Shown in pieces: positions 26,992-36,064 of a stretch of DNA of 64,000 bases. This stretch comes from Candidatus Chloroploca asiatica (GTDB lineage Bacteria; Chloroflexota; Chloroflexia; Chloroflexales; Chloroflexaceae): the NCBI RefSeq assembly GCF_002532075.1, contig NZ_LYXE01000110.1:124001-188000 (forward strand), read 5' to 3'. Position numbers and translations under genes: made by a program. Below the pieces are notes generated by a model. It was not told where the DNA came from, did no database searches, and saw nothing but the letters and a program-made list of their open reading frames with translations. Numbering within the stretch: position 1 is the stretch's first letter; each line of letters opens with the position of its first letter.

Positions 26992-27480
26992 TCAACGCCG
27001 GAGTTTGCGCAGGTTGGTATAGATCACGCCACCATCCACGAGTTGCACCGGCAGCATGCTCAGGACAAAGAGCAAACCGTGCTGAGTAGCAGCAATGGCA
27101 AGCAACTGCCTCGCCAGGGAATTGGTGACACGGCTACGCAACAGCAGCAACACCAGTGTGGCAAGCAAAGAGGCCGCAACCCCACCACCAGCACGGCCAA
27201 TATGCTGCTGCGGCGAAACATCATGGTTGACATACACACTCATTGGATACAAGCCAAAATCAACTGCATCCATCGGTGCGCCCACCGCCTCGGAAGAGAC
27301 AATATGCCCGACGACGTGGGTAAAATCGGCAGTATACCAGAGTCCCCCGGCGGCAATGCCCAGCGCAACGCGGCGTTCGCGGGTCACAAGGGCAACGACA
27401 AGTGCGGACAAGAGACCGGCCCCGAGAGATGTGGGCCGTATCGTGACAGGGACACCAAGCAACGAAAAGTTTGCGTGCAT
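26992..27480 (-). CDS. Hypothetical multi-pass membrane protein, possibly degenerate M50-like
   Basis: 162 residues with about four hydrophobic segments and no clear signal peptide. HVVGH followed by VGAPMDAVDFGLYP resembles the zinc-binding helix and following segment of site-2-protease-like (M50) proteins, but the catalytic Glu of HExxH is replaced, so protease activity is doubtful. The frame is open upstream into a repeat; the ATG at 27480 is chosen because AGGAA lies seven bases before it on the - strand. Function unknown. Confidence 0.6.
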   Translation of the reverse strand: MHANFSLLGVPVTIRPTSLGAGLLSALVVALVTRERRVALGIAAGGLWYTADFTHVVGHIVSSEAVGAPMDAVDFGLYPMSVYVNHDVSPQQHIGRAGGGVAASLLATLVLLLLRSRVTNSLARQLLAIAATQHGLLFVLSMLPVQLVDGGVIYTNLRKLRR

Positions 27481-27536
27481 CACATTTTCCTGTAGGAGCA
27501 CGGCGCCGCCGTGCCCCCCCCTCCGGCCACGGCACC

Positions 27537-27723
27537 TAGGGCGATTGCATCTTCCGTGTAGGCACCCCGCCAAGGCACCCGCAAGGGCACCCGCAAGGGG
27601 TGCCCCTACACCGGATGCGGCCTCGCCCCGGTACGGGCACCCCTTGCGGGTGCCCCGCCCCGGCACGGCCCAACCCTTGCGGGTGCCCCGTTGTATCCGA
27701 TTTCGTATGATGCAATCGCCCTA
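27537..27723. mobile_element. 187-bp MITE-like element with 15-bp terminal inverted repeats
   Basis: TAGGGCGATTGCATC (27537-27551) is repeated in exact inverse at 27709-27723. Both ends start with TA, as expected for an IS630/mariner-type target duplication. The interior is GC-rich with many interlocking copies of GGGCACCCGCAAGGG and its complement (27575-27690), which would fold strongly. It has no open frame of its own. It lies between the promoter side of the membrane protein gene and the 3' end of the glycosyltransferase gene. Confidence 0.65.
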
Positions 27724-27742
27724 CCACGGCACCCCCGTGCCC

Positions 27743-29158
27743 CTACCCGATCCGTTGGGCAATGCTTGCCAGCACAACCTGATCATCTTCGGTTAAACCA
27801 AGCTCGGCCATTGCCGTGGCAACCCGTTTGATCAGCGGATTGACGTCGTCCTCGGCAGGAGGATGAGGGTGGCGCGGGGCAGCAGGGGCGAGGTCCCCAG
27901 AAAGATCAACCGACTCGGGGATCACATCCCAGAGCGGCGTGGGACGATAGCGTTGAATGACCGGCCACCGATACCAGCGTGCGAGTGTACGGATATAGCC
28001 GAGGGCCGCAGCTTCTAAGGTATGGTCAGTCGCAACATACGCACGGGCCTGGGCACCAAGGGCCTGCGCCAGATCCGGCTGGCCCAGCAAGAGTTGGCAA
28101 TAGGCGAAGATCTGAGCATATTCGGCAGGCCCGGGGTCAACCTGCGCGACCACGCCCGCAGGCAGTTCGGCAAACGAACCCACGGCACTCACCAGGGTCG
28201 GGCGCCCCGCACCAAGCAGGCGCAAGAGGCTTGCGCTCGTCTCACCGCCAGTTGGGTAGCGCAGATTCACACAGAGGTCAGCCGCAGCCACATAGGCCTC
28301 AAATTGTTCACGTGGCACATGACCGGTCACAATGACTGCATCGCCAAGGCGCAAACGGTCGATCAAGCTCATCAGATCGTAGTTTGGCGAAACACTGCCC
28401 ACCAGAAGATACCGCACATCAAGCCCCTGGGCACGCAGATCACCGAGCACACGCAGCGTCGGCTCGACCCGCTTCCAGGCATTGATATGCCCAAAACTCG
28501 CCAGGAGAAGCGCATCAGGCGGCAAGCCAAGAAACGCACGGGCCGCAGCCCGCTCTACCGGTGGCAGCAGCGGCACACCCATCGGCACAATCGCCACCGG
28601 GAGATTGGGCCGCAAGGCGGCAACGTGTTCCTGGACATAGCGACTATGCGCAAGCAAACCACGGGCCGCAGCGAGGACGGACTCACACAAAGGAAAATCA
28701 AAAGCCGCATCAGTAAACCGCGAACGAATCATCAGTTGCGCCATGTGTGCGCCCGCATCGCCATAGCGCGCCTCCATCGCCCGCACATACTGCTGAATAT
28801 CACGGCCCACATTCGCCGCATACCAGAGCATAAAATGGTGCAAGACAAGATCATGGAGCACAATCACCCCCGGCAAGCGGCGCGCCTGTCGCCAGATCGC
28901 GGCGTGAGCCGGACTGTTCCCCATATGATAGACCAGCGCATCAAACGGGCGGCGGCGTGCCTCACGTTCAAGACGACGGATCGGCAATACCTCGAGATGG
29001 CTGTTCAAGGCCGGATTGGTTGGCTTGAGCCCATCTTCAACAAAAAGGGTGACATCAGCATACTGCCCAAGATAGGGCAGCAACTCTTCACTATAATCAG
29101 AAATCCCCGACGGGGCGGGGTTGACTGGTGAGCAATAGGCAATTCGTGGGATGTTCAT
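27743..29158 (-). CDS. Glycosyltransferase family 4-like protein
   Basis: 471-residue cytoplasmic transferase that would move a sugar from a nucleotide donor to an envelope acceptor. The N-terminal fold opens with IAYCSPVNPAPSGISDYSEEL, typical of GT4 proteins. The C-terminal GT-B domain shows FGHINAWKRVEPTL, RYLLVGSV, VTGHVPREQFEAYVAAADLCVNLRYPTGGETSASLLRLLGAGRP in broken segments, including the donor-binding region. The last 60 residues form a Pro/His-rich linker and a small acidic helix. Acceptor and product are unknown. Confidence 0.85.
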   Translation of the reverse strand: MNIPRIAYCSPVNPAPSGISDYSEELLPYLGQYADVTLFVEDGLKPTNPALNSHLEVLPIRRLEREARRRPFDALVYHMGNSPAHAAIWRQARRLPGVIVLHDLVLHHFMLWYAANVGRDIQQYVRAMEARYGDAGAHMAQLMIRSRFTDAAFDFPLCESVLAAARGLLAHSRYVQEHVAALRPNLPVAIVPMGVPLLPPVERAAARAFLGLPPDALLLASFGHINAWKRVEPTLRVLGDLRAQGLDVRYLLVGSVSPNYDLMSLIDRLRLGDAVIVTGHVPREQFEAYVAAADLCVNLRYPTGGETSASLLRLLGAGRPTLVSAVGSFAELPAGVVAQVDPGPAEYAQIFAYCQLLLGQPDLAQALGAQARAYVATDHTLEAAALGYIRTLARWYRWPVIQRYRPTPLWDVIPESVDLSGDLAPAAPRHPHPPAEDDVNPLIKRVATAMAELGLTEDDQVVLASIAQRIG

Positions 29159-29187
29159 GGCGTTGCCATTGTACCATACGGTTTTTA

Positions 29188-29242
29188 AGGGCGGTCGCCC
29201 TCAAAACCCATGCTTGTGCTAGCCGATTTCGCCAGCACAAGC
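29188..29242 (+). repeat. Two-hairpin intergenic repeat, copy 2 (upstream of gltB)
   Basis: AGGGC-GGTC-GCCCT (29188-29201), then AAAACCCATGCTTGTGCT (29203-29220) identical to copy 1, then the complementary GCCAGCACAAGC (29231-29242) with one mismatch and a short loop. It differs from copy 1 in lacking the CCAGC-GCTGG extension. It lies between two divergently transcribed genes, so a terminator role is not expected here. Confidence 0.75.
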
Positions 29243-29262
29243 AAGATTTTTGGAGCCGCCCC

Positions 29263-29340
29263 CCTTTTGCATACCCCCTGTACGGGAGTTGTGCAAAAGG
29301 TACAAAACGACTTGACAACTTTTGGCATACATTGTATAGT
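29263..29340 (+). promoter_or_regulatory. Strong sigma-70-type promoter of gltB with upstream inverted repeat
   Basis: TTGACA at 29312-29317 and TATAGT at 29335-29340 are separated by exactly 17 bases, close to the consensus. Transcription should start near 29347, leaving a leader of about 150 bases before gltB. Just upstream, CCTTTTGCA (29263-29271) and TGCAAAAGG (29292-29300) form a 9-bp inverted repeat centred near position -65. That is a good position for an activator or repressor of nitrogen assimilation, but no regulator can be named. Confidence 0.8.
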
Positions 29341-29387
29341 AGCCAACAATACTATCCGGCAAAACTACCACATCCTAGTGCGACAAT

Positions 29388-29429
29388 GGCGCTCGTCAAT
29401 TGCTCAGTGATCTGAGTTTGGCGAGCGCC
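29388..29429 (+). promoter_or_regulatory. Stem-loop in the gltB leader, possible attenuator
   Basis: GGCGCTCGTCAA (29388-29399) pairs with TTGGCGAGCGCC (29418-29429) with one G-U, and an inner CTCAG-TGAT-CTGAG hairpin stacks inside. The right arm is followed by TGTTTGTAGGTTTTT, an interrupted T-rich run. The structure lies about 40 bases into the predicted transcript and ends 67 bases before the start codon, so it could act as a conditional terminator. No known riboswitch core was recognised. Confidence 0.55.
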
Positions 29430-29495
29430 TGTTTGTAGGTTTTTCCTCGGTTCAACGTTTCAACGGTTCGACACTCTACTAGTAAGGTGAATAGC

Positions 29496-32400
29496 GTGAA
29501 CAATCTCCCTGCACGAGTGACTGAGAGTCTGTATGACCCACGCTTTGAGCGTGATGCCTGTGGGATCGGCTTTGTTGCCCGGATTAATGGGCATCCTGGT
29601 CACGAGATTCTAGCGATGGCCCTTGAGGCGTTGGGTAATCTTGAGCATCGCGGGGCAGTCGCAGATGATGCCAAGACAGGTGATGGTGCAGGGGTATTGA
29701 TTCAGATTCCACGCGAATTTGTGCAACGTGAGTTGCAACGCCTGAATATCGGGGCGGATCCATCCACAGTTGCCCTGGGGATGTTTTTTTTCCCGGCTGA
29801 CGTTGAGGCCCACGCAGCAGCACGAGCGGTGGTTGCCCACGAACTCGAGGCCCATAATCTGCGCTTGCTCGGGTGGCGTGAGGTGCCCGTTGACCCCGAG
29901 GCACTTGGTGAGCGCGCCCGCGAGGCAATGCCTGCCATTGATCAGGCGTTGATCGCTCCGACCAATGGGCTCGATGAACTGGCTTTTGAACGGACCCTCT
30001 TTATTGCCCGCAAGGCAATGGAGCAGAGTTTTGCCCGCGAGGGGCTCGCAGCCTATGTCCCTTCTCTCTCGTGTCGTACTGTGGTCTATAAGGGTCTGTT
30101 GCTGGGAACGACGCTAAAGCAGTTTTATCCCGATCTGAGCGACCCAAGCATAAAGACGGCCCTGGCCGTCTATCATCAGCGCTATTCGACCAATACCTTC
30201 CCGACCTGGGATCGTGCGCAGCCCTTTCGCATGCTTTCGCATAACGGCGAGATCAATACGGTGCAGGGCAATGCCAACTGGATGCGCGCTCGTCAGGCGG
30301 TGTTGCACCTACCCGCCGATTTTCTTGAAGTAGCCGTCGATGGGCCGTCAGCCCTCAATCCTGTGCTTGATGATAATGGCTCTGACTCGGGGATGCTTGA
30401 TAATACGCTCGAGTTGCTGGTGCTCGCCGGGCGCGATGTTCGCCACGCGTTGGCAATGCTTGTGCCCGAGGCCTGGGAGAAGATTCCTGATATGAGCCCG
30501 GCCCTCCGTGCCTTTTATCAGTATCACGCTTGTCTTGTTGAACCCTGGGACGGTCCGGCGGCACTGACCTTCTCGGATGGGCGGATTGTGGGAACCTCCC
30601 TCGACCGCAATGGTCTGCGTCCGGCCCGCTATATCATCACCGATGATGGCCTGGTGATCTCGGGATCTGAGGTGGGCGCGGTTGCCATTGATGAGGCGCG
30701 CGTTGTCCATAAGGGCAAGCTTGGCCCTGGGCAGATGATTGCCGTCGACACAGCCACCGGGCGCTTCTTTACCGATGAGGAGGTCAAGGAATATCTGGCC
30801 CAGCAGCAGCCGTACGAGGCCTGGGTCGGGCAGCATTTGCGCCGGATGGCCCAGGTGGCCGAAGAGGTTCGCAATGCGGGAGGCGATACGCCTGCGCTGC
30901 CCTATCCCTCGGCGGCAACCCTCCAGCCCTTGCAACAGGCCTTTGGCTATACGAGCGAAGAGTTGAATGTCGTGCTCAAGCCGATGGGCATCACCGGGCA
31001 AGAGCCGGTTGGTTCAATGGGTGATGATACCCCTGCGGCGGTGCTGTCAGAGTTTGAGTTGGGTCGCCCGCTCTTCCAGTATTTCAAGCAGCGTTTTGCG
31101 GAAGTGACCAACCCACCCATCGACTCGCTCCGCGAAGAACTCGTGATGTCGCTGAGTGTCGCGGTTGGTCGTCGGCGCAATCTGCTCGAAGCCACTCCTG
31201 AACACGCTCATCTCCTCGAACTCAATTCGCCGATCCTGACTGATCGCGAACTCGCTGCACTGCGGGCAAATGGCGATCCGCTGCTGCCCGTGGCTACAGT
31301 GTCAGCCCTGATGCCCCTTGGGGCATCGTTGCAACAGGCCGTCGAGCACCTTTGTGCCAGCGCCGAAAAAGCGGTGCGCGACGGGGCCGCCGTCGTGATT
31401 GTCAGCGATCAGGGCGTCGATGCCGAGCATGCACCGCTTCCGGCCCTGCTCGCCGTGAGTGCCGTCCATCATCACCTGATCCGGACGGGGTTGCGTACCC
31501 TCTGTAGTCTGTTGGCTGAGACCGGTGAAATGCGCGAGGTGCATCATCTGGCTTGTCTCGTTGGGTATGGGGCCGAGGCAGTCAATCCGTATCTCGCCCT
31601 GGCCAGTGTGCGCCAACTCGCCCTCGAGCGCGATGCGGTCAAGCAGCGCGCCAGTGCCCCCATTGGGGCCGATGATCCGCTGATTGCAGCGCCGCGTGCC
31701 CATTCGCTGGGCCTCGAAGCCGAACGCAATGTGATCAAAGCCCTCGAAAAAGGCCTGCTCAAAATTATGTCCAAGATGGGCATTTCGACCCTCGATAGCT
31801 ACTGCGGTGCCCAGATCTTCGAGGCGCTCGGCATTGAACAAGCCCTGGTTGATCGCTGTTTTACCGGGACACCAACACGCATTGGGGGCATTGGCTTCGC
31901 CCGCCTTGAGCAAGATGTGCGTGCTCGCCATCGTAAGGCGTTTACGGCTGAAGAGCATGACGGCGTGACGATTTTGCCGCATCCGGGCTTTTACAAGTAC
32001 AAGAAGGATGGCGAGTACCACGCCTTTAGCCCGCCCGTGGTACACGCGCTGCAGAAGGCCGCCAAGAACCCCTATGCCCTGAACGGCGATAGCCACGGTC
32101 CGGGGGTGAGTGCCGAAGGCTATGCGATCTATCGTACCTATGCCGATCTGGTCAACGGTCGTCCGGCCACCGATCCGCGCGATTTGCTCGAGTTTGTGCC
32201 TGCTGGTGCGCCGGTGCCCCTTGATGAAGTAGAGTCAATCGAGGCGATTGTGCAGCGCTTCAGTACGGCAGCGATGAGCCACGGGTCAACCAGTAGTGAG
32301 GCCCACGAAACGCTGGCGATTGCGATGAATCGCCTCGGTGGGGCAAGCAATTCGGGGGAAGGTGGAGAGGATGCCGAACGCCTCAAGGACGAGCGCAATT

Positions 32401-34145
32401 CCAAGATCAAGCAGGTTGCCTCGGGACGTTTCGGCGTAACCCCTGGCTACCTCGCAAGTGCCAGTGAATTGCAGATCAAGATGGCGCAGGGTTCTAAACC
32501 CGGTGAGGGGGGACAACTCCCCGGCCACAAGGTCAATGAGGAGATCGCCCGGATTCGCCATACGGTGCCAGGCGTGGCCTTGATTTCGCCCCCACCCCAC
32601 CACGACATCTATAGCATCGAAGACCTGGCCCAGTTGATCTATGATCTCAAGCAAGTTAATCCGGACGCACGCGTCTCGGTCAAGTTGGTGGCAACCTCGG
32701 GGGTGGGCACCATTGCCGCCGGTGTCGCCAAAGGCTATGCCGATACGATCCTGATTAGTGGTCACTCGGGTGGTACCGGGGCGTCGCCACTCAGCAGCAT
32801 CAAGAATGCCGGGTTGCCCTGGGAACTGGGCCTCGCCGAAACCCAGCAGACCCTGGTACTCAACGGGTTGCGTGGCCGCGTGCGCCTCCGGGCCGATGGG
32901 GGTCTCAAGACTGGACGCGATGTGGTGATCGCCGCAATGCTCGGGGCCGACGAATATTCGTTTGGGACAGCCGCCCTGGTCGCCGAGGGCTGCATTATGG
33001 CCCGCGCCTGCCACAATAATACGTGTCCCGTAGGCATTGCGACCCAGCGCGCTGAACTGCGCTCGAAGTTCCCAGGCAAACCCGAGATGGTCATGGCCTT
33101 CTTCCGCTATCTCGCCCAAGAGGTGCGTGAGTGGCTCGCGAGCCTGGGGTTACGTTCGCTTGATGAGGCCATCGGGCGCAGCAACCTGCTCCGGCAGCGC
33201 CAGGTCGGGCATGCTGGCCCCGACTCGCTTGATCTGACGCCGGTGATTGGCACCGCCCACATCGTTCCTGGGGCCGAGCTCAAGCATGGGGGCGAGCGCA
33301 ACCCCCTGCCAGCCACCGAGAGCCTCAATGATCGCATTATGCACGATACCCGTGCAGCCCTCGCTGCGCGTGGGCCAGTGACGCTCACCTACCAGATCCA
33401 TAGCCGCGACCGCTCGGTTGGCACGCGGTTGGCCGGGGCTATTGGGCAGATCTATGGCGACAAAGGGCTGCCTCCCTCCACCATCAGGATCAACCTCCGT
33501 GGTAGCGCCGGGCAGAGTTTTGGGGCTTTCAATGCCCCTGGGGTTGACCTACTCCTGACTGGCGATGCCAACGATTATGTGGGCAAAGGCATGGCCGGAG
33601 GAAGCATCGTCATTGCCCCTGACCCCAAGGCTCGCTTTGCCTCGCACGAAAATGTGATCGCAGGCAATACGCTGCTCTATGGCGCAACTGGGGGCGAACT
33701 CTATGCCGCTGGTCAGGTGGGCGAACGGTTTGCCGTACGCAATTCAGGGGCGGTTGCGGTTGTCGAAGGCGTTGGCGATCACGGGTGTGAGTATATGACG
33801 GGTGGAACCGTGGTCATCCTCGGTGGTACCGGACGCAACTTTGGGGCCGGGATGACGGGCGGCATTGCCTATGTGCTTGATGAAGCCGGTCATTTTGCCC
33901 AACGCTACAATCCCCAGTTGATCGAGTTGCGCTCGATGAGTACCCGTGACGAAGCCCAGGTGCAGACGTTAATCCGTCGCCACGTCGAGGTGACCGGAAG
34001 TTCGCGGGGTGCCGAAGTCCTCGCCCGCTGGGAAGTCTATCGTAGCCTCTTCCGCGTTGCCGTGCCACGCGACGCGGTGGCAAAGATCGAGAATGCGAGC
34101 GAAGGCACCGAGGAGATTAAATCAGCCTCGGCACGCGCAGCCTGA
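29496..34145 (+). CDS. gltB: Glutamate synthase (GOGAT) large subunit
   Basis: Transfers the amide of glutamine to 2-oxoglutarate, giving two glutamates. About 1549 residues. The N-terminal class II amidotransferase domain is exposed by removing a short propeptide before the Cys of DACGIGFV. The central and FMN domains include LKQVNPDARVSVKLV and GHSGGTGASPLSSIK. The 3Fe-4S cluster site is ARACHNNTCPVGIATQ, and the C-terminal beta-helix has many G-x-x-G repeats. Two GTG codons (29487, 29496) could start it; AAGGTGA six bases before 29496 favours the second. The small subunit gene gltD is not in this window. Confidence 0.95.
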   Translation: MNNLPARVTESLYDPRFERDACGIGFVARINGHPGHEILAMALEALGNLEHRGAVADDAKTGDGAGVLIQIPREFVQRELQRLNIGADPSTVALGMFFFPADVEAHAAARAVVAHELEAHNLRLLGWREVPVDPEALGERAREAMPAIDQALIAPTNGLDELAFERTLFIARKAMEQSFAREGLAAYVPSLSCRTVVYKGLLLGTTLKQFYPDLSDPSIKTALAVYHQRYSTNTFPTWDRAQPFRMLSHNGEINTVQGNANWMRARQAVLHLPADFLEVAVDGPSALNPVLDDNGSDSGMLDNTLELLVLAGRDVRHALAMLVPEAWEKIPDMSPALRAFYQYHACLVEPWDGPAALTFSDGRIVGTSLDRNGLRPARYIITDDGLVISGSEVGAVAIDEARVVHKGKLGPGQMIAVDTATGRFFTDEEVKEYLAQQQPYEAWVGQHLRRMAQVAEEVRNAGGDTPALPYPSAATLQPLQQAFGYTSEELNVVLKPMGITGQEPVGSMGDDTPAAVLSEFELGRPLFQYFKQRFAEVTNPPIDSLREELVMSLSVAVGRRRNLLEATPEHAHLLELNSPILTDRELAALRANGDPLLPVATVSALMPLGASLQQAVEHLCASAEKAVRDGAAVVIVSDQGVDAEHAPLPALLAVSAVHHHLIRTGLRTLCSLLAETGEMREVHHLACLVGYGAEAVNPYLALASVRQLALERDAVKQRASAPIGADDPLIAAPRAHSLGLEAERNVIKALEKGLLKIMSKMGISTLDSYCGAQIFEALGIEQALVDRCFTGTPTRIGGIGFARLEQDVRARHRKAFTAEEHDGVTILPHPGFYKYKKDGEYHAFSPPVVHALQKAAKNPYALNGDSHGPGVSAEGYAIYRTYADLVNGRPATDPRDLLEFVPAGAPVPLDEVESIEAIVQRFSTAAMSHGSTSSEAHETLAIAMNRLGGASNSGEGGEDAERLKDERNSKIKQVASGRFGVTPGYLASASELQIKMAQGSKPGEGGQLPGHKVNEEIARIRHTVPGVALISPPPHHDIYSIEDLAQLIYDLKQVNPDARVSVKLVATSGVGTIAAGVAKGYADTILISGHSGGTGASPLSSIKNAGLPWELGLAETQQTLVLNGLRGRVRLRADGGLKTGRDVVIAAMLGADEYSFGTAALVAEGCIMARACHNNTCPVGIATQRAELRSKFPGKPEMVMAFFRYLAQEVREWLASLGLRSLDEAIGRSNLLRQRQVGHAGPDSLDLTPVIGTAHIVPGAELKHGGERNPLPATESLNDRIMHDTRAALAARGPVTLTYQIHSRDRSVGTRLAGAIGQIYGDKGLPPSTIRINLRGSAGQSFGAFNAPGVDLLLTGDANDYVGKGMAGGSIVIAPDPKARFASHENVIAGNTLLYGATGGELYAAGQVGERFAVRNSGAVAVVEGVGDHGCEYMTGGTVVILGGTGRNFGAGMTGGIAYVLDEAGHFAQRYNPQLIELRSMSTRDEAQVQTLIRRHVEVTGSSRGAEVLARWEVYRSLFRVAVPRDAVAKIENASEGTEEIKSASARAA

Positions 34146-34199
34146 TCACACGAAGCTGATTGTATGGTATAAATGCAGGGTTCACGTCTATTTGCTGAT

Positions 34200-34248
34200 T
34201 GCTCTTCCAGGGAAGGTAGACTTGGCGTAGGGTCTACCTGGAAGAGCA
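34200..34248. repeat. Imperfect hairpin downstream of gltB
   Basis: TGCTCTTCCAGG near 34200 and CCTGGAAGAGCA ending at 34248 are complementary. Inside, GGTAGAC and GTCTACC pair after a small bulge. It could end gltB transcription, although no T run follows. The gap 34146-34279 also contains GGTATAAAT (34167-34175), a possible -10 region without a clear -35. Confidence 0.5.
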
Positions 34249-34279
34249 TTCATATGTGGTAGAGAAGAGAAGGACACGT

Positions 34280-34402
34280 ATGGCCTGGCTTGGTTTGCTT
34301 GCTTTGATGGTGTGTATTGCTGCGCTCCCTGGGATTTCCGTCTATCTCGAGTCAACCCGTTCCAATCAAGCATCCGATCTACCCGAAGGCGACGCTTCAT
34401 AG
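34280..34402 (+). CDS. Possible 40-residue single-helix membrane peptide
   Basis: A short frame that starts with an ATG five bases after AAGGA. It reads MAWLGLLALMVCIAALPG, continues ISVYLESTRSNQASDLPEG, and ends DAS before TAG. The N-terminal 20 residues form one hydrophobic helix; the rest is polar. Its stop codon lies inside the hairpin at 34398-34429, as expected if that hairpin ends or processes its message. Function unknown; no family recognised. It may be a chance frame. Confidence 0.4.
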   Translation: MAWLGLLALMVCIAALPGISVYLESTRSNQASDLPEGDAS

Positions 34403-34429
34403 CTTCTCTGGTGCGCCAGAGAAGCTATG
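34398..34429. terminator. 14-bp hairpin before the exopolysaccharide operon
   Basis: CATAGCTTCTCTGG and CCAGAGAAGCTATG are separated by TGCG. The stem is perfect. It is followed directly by TACAAT (34431-34436), which could be the -10 element of a promoter for the downstream operon. Confidence 0.6.
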
Positions 34430-34444
34430 GTACAATAATCTTGC

Positions 34445-34491
34445 CTTCGCTGGAAAAAGAGCCAGCTATGCTGGCTTTTTTTCCAGCGAAG
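34445..34491. repeat. 22-bp hairpin with CCAGC/GCTGG apex in the leader of the sugar-transferase gene
   Basis: The left arm 34445-34466 starts CTTCGCTGGAAAAA and the right arm 34470-34491 ends TTCCAGCGAAG. The apex is GAGCCAGC-TAT-GCTGGCTT. One G-U pair is the only deviation. It contains an A run on the left and a T run on the right, so it could act as a terminator in either direction. It lies 43 bases before the start codon of the next gene, where it may attenuate the operon. Confidence 0.7.
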
Positions 34492-34533
34492 ATGTTGAGC
34501 GAGCGGGTGGAAACCCGAAGACAGGAGGCCTGG

Positions 34534-36048
34534 ATGGATCAAAGTATCCGTCACCCTACCGGGCCGACACTGGTTGTGGAGACTGAACAAAAGAGTATCC
34601 GTCGCAGCCGACGTTTCACTGCACTCGGGATGTTGCTTTGGGATCTAGCCCTGATTCTCGCGAGTGTGGTTTTTGCCTACTGGTTGCGTTATACGGCCAA
34701 TTGGCCTGAACCTTTTGACCGCATTGTTTCGGAAGTAGCAACCCAGAATCAGGTCGAATTTGAGGCTTTTTTGCCGATTTTTTTGCCCATGATGCTGTTG
34801 CTTGCCTTCCAGTTTGGTCGGCGTGGGCTCTATCAGGTATCTCCTCGCCTTAGTTTGCTCGATCAAATAGGCATTATTGTGAGCAGTACCCTCACGGTGA
34901 TTGCCTTCCTGATTGTGGTCGTCTTTCTCTATAAGCCCTTTTACTATTCACGGCTGATCTTTGCCTTTACCGGGGCAACAATCATCCTGCTCCTCGCGGT
35001 GTGGCGGGTCATCCGTACCGGATTACAGCACTGGCAATGGTCACGTGGGATTGGGCAGGAACGGGTACTCGTAGTCGGCGGAAGCGGACTCGGCCAGGAT
35101 GTGATGAATGGGATCGTGAGTTCGCCGGGGCTTGGTTATACACTCGCTGGCTATCTCAATGATCGGCCGGTCGTTGAAGAAAATGGACGGGCGACCCGCG
35201 TCTATCGGCACCTGGGTGATTTTGATGACCTCGAGCAAGCGATCCGCACAAGTAACTCGCAACAGGTCATTCTTGCACTACCCTTCTGGGAACAGGGACG
35301 GTTGCCCGAGTTCGTCATGATCTGTGAGCGCCTCGGGGTCGAGTATCTGCTTGCGCCCGATTTTTATCAACTCAGTTTTGATCGGGTTGATCTGCATCAA
35401 CTCAGTGGCGTGCCCCTCTTGCGGCCCAAAGAGATCCGGTTGCAGGGTATTAATCTGACCATTAAACGGGTGATGGATGTCGCGCTTGTGCTTGTCCTTG
35501 CCCCTGTGATCCTGATGATCGGGGCGCTTGTAGCCCTGCTGGTGCGGCTTGACTCGCGTGGGCCAGTGATCTTTCGTCAGCAACGCGTCGGACGAGGGGG
35601 CACGATCTTCAATTGCTATAAGTTTCGTACCATGGTGCCTGATGCCGAAGCACGCAAAGCAGAACTGGTACACCACAATGATGCCGATGGTCCGCTCTTC
35701 AAAATGCGCGACGATCCCCGCATTACCCGGATCGGACACTTCCTGCGCCGTAGCAGCCTCGATGAACTGCCCCAACTCTGGAATGTACTCCGTGGCGAGA
35801 TGAGCCTGATCGGGCCTCGCCCGGCCCTGCCGGACGAGGTCGCACGCTATGAACCGTGGCATCGCCGCCGCCTGGAAGTAATGCCTGGCTGCGCTGGCAT
35901 TGTGCAGGCCCTCGGGCGCAGCGATATGTCGTTTGATGAACAAGTGCGGCTCGATATCTATTACGCCGAAAACTGGTCGGTCAGCATGGATATCCGTATT
36001 ATGTTGATGGTAATCCCGGCAGTGATCGGGGGGCGTGGTGCCTACTAA
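34534..36048 (+). CDS. Polyprenyl-phosphate sugar-1-phosphate transferase (WcaJ/WbaP type)
   Basis: Starts exopolysaccharide repeat units by putting a sugar-1-phosphate on undecaprenyl phosphate in the membrane. 504 residues: four N-terminal helices (residues about 30-160), a CoA-binding-like middle domain with [15 protein letters not shown], and the C-terminal bacterial sugar transferase domain. That domain opens with a helix, then [20 protein letters not shown], and [23 protein letters not shown] in broken form. AGGAGG five bases upstream fixes the ATG at 34534; the frame open from 34312 includes a hairpin and is not coding. First gene of a four-gene operon. Confidence 0.92.
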   Translation: MDQSIRHPTGPTLVVETEQKSIRRSRRFTALGMLLWDLALILASVVFAYWLRYTANWPEPFDRIVSEVATQNQVEFEAFLPIFLPMMLLLAFQFGRRGLYQVSPRLSLLDQIGIIVSSTLTVIAFLIVVVFLYKPFYYSRLIFAFTGATIILLLAVWRVIRTGLQHWQWSRGIGQERVLVVGGSGLGQDVMNGIVSSPGLGYTLAGYLNDRPVVEENGRATRVYRHLGDFDDLEQAIRTSNSQQVILALPFWEQGRLPEFVMICERLGVEYLLAPDFYQLSFDRVDLHQLSGVPLLRPKEIRLQGINLTIKRVMDVALVLVLAPVILMIGALVALLVRLDSRGPVIFRQQRVGRGGTIFNCYKFRTMVPDAEARKAELVHHNDADGPLFKMRDDPRITRIGHFLRRSSLDELPQLWNVLRGEMSLIGPRPALPDEVARYEPWHRRRLEVMPGCAGIVQALGRSDMSFDEQVRLDIYYAENWSVSMDIRIMLMVIPAVIGGRGAY

Positions 36049-36064
36049 GAGAGGAGCGGGTCTG

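Noticed and set aside
27570-27700. Possible CRISPR-like array of GGGCACCCGCAAGGG words
   Set aside because: The words overlap, occur in both orientations and have no regular unique spacers; they are palindromic filling of a MITE-like element.
28022-29131. Long + strand frame of 369 codons opposite the glycosyltransferase gene
   Set aside because: Composition is Arg/Gln/His-rich as expected of an antisense frame; the - strand GT-B motifs are clear.
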